A DNA stretch of 7,167 nt from positions 1-7,167 of the forward strand of contig DISF01000058.1 in assembly GCA_002421985.1 (NCBI GenBank), given 5' to 3'. Shown here piece by piece: positions 6,352 to 7,167 of the stretch; within the stretch, counting starts at the first letter, position 1; each line of letters begins with the position of its first letter. The notes below the pieces were generated by a model. The model was not told the DNA's origin and ran no database searches. It saw only the letters and a program-made list of their open reading frames with translations. A program made the translations under genes and the position numbers. Origin of the DNA: Roseovarius sp. UBA6217. GTDB taxonomy: Bacteria > Pseudomonadota > Alphaproteobacteria > Rhodobacterales > Rhodobacteraceae.

Positions 6352-6388
6352 CGTCGTGTTTCACCATCCTTGCCGAAAGCTCCGCCCC

Positions 6389-7108
6389 ATGCCGAACGAC
6401 AATCTCGTGGTCATCGCCGCGATGGCCCGGAAAGGGGGGAGTGGCAAAACCACACTCTCGCGCGCTCTGATCAGTGCTGCCGTCGCCGCCGGTCGCCGGG
6501 TCCTTTTGATCGATACCGACAGCACAGGCGTGCTCGGCACCTGGCACAAGCGGGCCGAAGCGGCAGGTCTTGGATCGCCCCTGCTGCGCTCGGTCTCTGT
6601 CGAAAGCGTTGGCGCCGTCGATCGCAGGATCGAGCAGGTCTATGCGGCGGACTCGGCGGATTTCATCTTCATAGATACGGCAGGTGTCGGGGCAGAGTGG
6701 TCGGACGGAATCGCCGTTCTGGCCGATCACATCGTGACGCCCGTCATGCTCTCGACCTCAGATATCGATGTCGGGGCCCAAACTGCAGACTGGTTCGAGA
6801 AGCTCCGTGCCCGCGTCGATGACCCGGACAGTCTGCCGCGCCACCACGTTGTGCTGAACATGGTCGACCCCAAGGCCACGCGCGCCGATGCCGCCCTCAT
6901 CGAGGCAGCGATCGCGCGGTTTCCGGTGGTCGAGACCGTGATGATGCGCCGCAACGTTTACAAGGAAATGGACGAGAAAGGCCTCCTGCACGCCGTGGCG
7001 CTGCAGAAGCAGGCCGATCCCAACCCCCTGATGCGGCCCCATGTCCGCCACGTGGTTGAGGCCCTCGAAGAAGCGACCGACATCCTCAACAACATTCTGG
7101 CCGCGTGA
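6389..7108 (+). CDS. virC1: ParA/MinD-family ATPase, VirC1-like relaxosome partner
   Basis: The product is 239 aa. The deviant Walker A KGGSGKTT is at 15-22 with signature lysine K15, the A' strand RRVLLIDTDSTG at 36-47, and the Walker B strand FIFIDTAG at 92-99. Length and lack of an N-terminal DNA-binding domain fit small ParA proteins. The C-terminal stretch from FPVVETVMMRRNVYKEM (178-194) through DEKGLLH and ADPNP resembles, from memory, the end of Agrobacterium VirC1 (a PVV..M..R, M.E.G.LH, DP pattern). VirC1 binds T-DNA overdrive with VirC2 and brings relaxosomes to the cell pole near the VirD4 channel. Divergence from virD1/virD2-like genes supports this role over plasmid partition. 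The ATG at 6389 is preferred to a GTG at 6356, though its Shine-Dalgarno (GAAAG, 6375-6379) is weak. Plasmid-type ParA remains the alternative. Confidence 0.8.
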   Translation: MPNDNLVVIAAMARKGGSGKTTLSRALISAAVAAGRRVLLIDTDSTGVLGTWHKRAEAAGLGSPLLRSVSVESVGAVDRRIEQVYAADSADFIFIDTAGVGAEWSDGIAVLADHIVTPVMLSTSDIDVGAQTADWFEKLRARVDDPDSLPRHHVVLNMVDPKATRADAALIEAAIARFPVVETVMMRRNVYKEMDEKGLLHAVALQKQADPNPLMRPHVRHVVEALEEATDILNNILAA

Positions 7109-7118
7109 GGTCAGGACG

Positions 7119-7167
7119 TTGCGCAAGAAGATCCCGACCATCACCCGACCTGACCCGACCTATGCCG
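7119..7167 (+). CDS. Start of a further gene in the virC1-like operon (partial)
   Basis: Ten bases after the virC1-like stop, a TTG codon at 7119-7121 opens a frame that runs to the window edge (LRKKIPTITRPDPTYA, first residue made as Met). A GAGG at 7107-7110 lies 8 bases before it, correct spacing for a ribosome binding site, and partly overlaps the upstream stop, pointing to coupling. By analogy with virC operons the product could be a VirC2-type ribbon-helix-helix DNA-binding protein; only 16 residues are visible, so this is a guess from position. Confidence 0.45.
   Translation, partial: MRKKIPTITRPDPTYA

Larger units (their letters stand above)
5834..6388. other. Divergent intergenic region, probable oriT and control region
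   Basis: This stretch of 555 bp separates the start of the virD1/mobC-like gene (leftward) from the virC1-like gene (rightward). It holds, left to right, a bulged 19-bp inverted repeat (5867-5919), a 10-bp hairpin (5930-5952), a 7-bp dyad (5949-5969), a heptanucleotide array (5956-6320) and a possible promoter at about 6346. Relaxases of this class commonly act at an oriT next to their accessory-protein gene, so the location and the dyads support oriT here; the nick site itself is not proven. Open frames cross most of it in several frames on both strands, but that is a by-product of the 7-bp repeats and none looks like a real protein. Confidence 0.55.

Noticed and set aside
6356..6388. Alternative GTG start extending the ATPase by 11 residues
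   Set aside because: No ribosome binding site precedes it and it would lie at or before the likely transcription start; ParA proteins usually begin shortly before the first strand, as with the ATG at 6389.

Overview
The window looks like DNA from a high-GC alphaproteobacterium, most likely of the Rhodobacteraceae/Roseobacter type. This rests on codon and base composition, on a C-P lyase (phosphonate) operon end with phnM and phnN overlapping by ATGA, and on a VirD2/VirD4-type transfer module. The placement is inference from gene content; no search was run.

Layout. (1) Positions 1-743, plus strand: the last 44 codons of phnM (alpha-D-ribose 1-methylphosphonate 5-triphosphate diphosphatase) and a complete phnN (ribose 1,5-bisphosphokinase). 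These end a phosphonate degradation operon. (2) Positions 744-917: a short gap of clearly lower GC (about 46% by hand count over 781-900, against about 65-70% in sampled flanking lines). It looks like the seam between the metabolic operon and a transfer module. (3) Positions 918-5833, minus strand: a tightly packed operon read right to left. It holds a VirD1/MobC-like accessory protein, a VirD2-like relaxase and a VirD4/TraG coupling ATPase, with 14-nt and 8-nt gene overlaps. (4) Positions 5834-6388: a 555-bp divergent intergenic region packed with structure. It has a 19-bp bulged inverted repeat, a perfect 10-bp hairpin, an overlapping 7-bp dyad, and a remarkable degenerate heptanucleotide array. 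In the array, 52 consecutive 7-bp units all begin with G, in one unbroken phase for 47 units, then a 1-bp slip and five more. (5) Positions 6389-7108, plus strand: a ParA/MinD-family ATPase whose C-terminal part resembles Agrobacterium VirC1 rather than a plasmid-partition ParA. It is followed at 7119 by the probable start of another gene, cut by the window edge.

How it fits together. The arrangement mirrors the divergent virC/virD loci of Ti plasmids: VirC1-like ATPase on one side, VirD1-VirD2-(VirD4) on the other. The natural reading is a DNA-processing module. MobC/VirD1 and VirD2 would nick at an oriT, the VirC1-like ATPase would recruit relaxosomes, and VirD4 would hand the nucleoprotein to a type IV secretion channel encoded outside the window. 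The divergent region is the obvious place for oriT. The heptad array is the strongest unexplained signal; contiguous 7-bp units beside a ParA-family ATPase recall the omega/delta partition sites of pSM19035. Whether the array is a protein-binding platform, an overdrive-like enhancer, a partition site or merely a decayed short tandem repeat cannot be settled from sequence reading alone.
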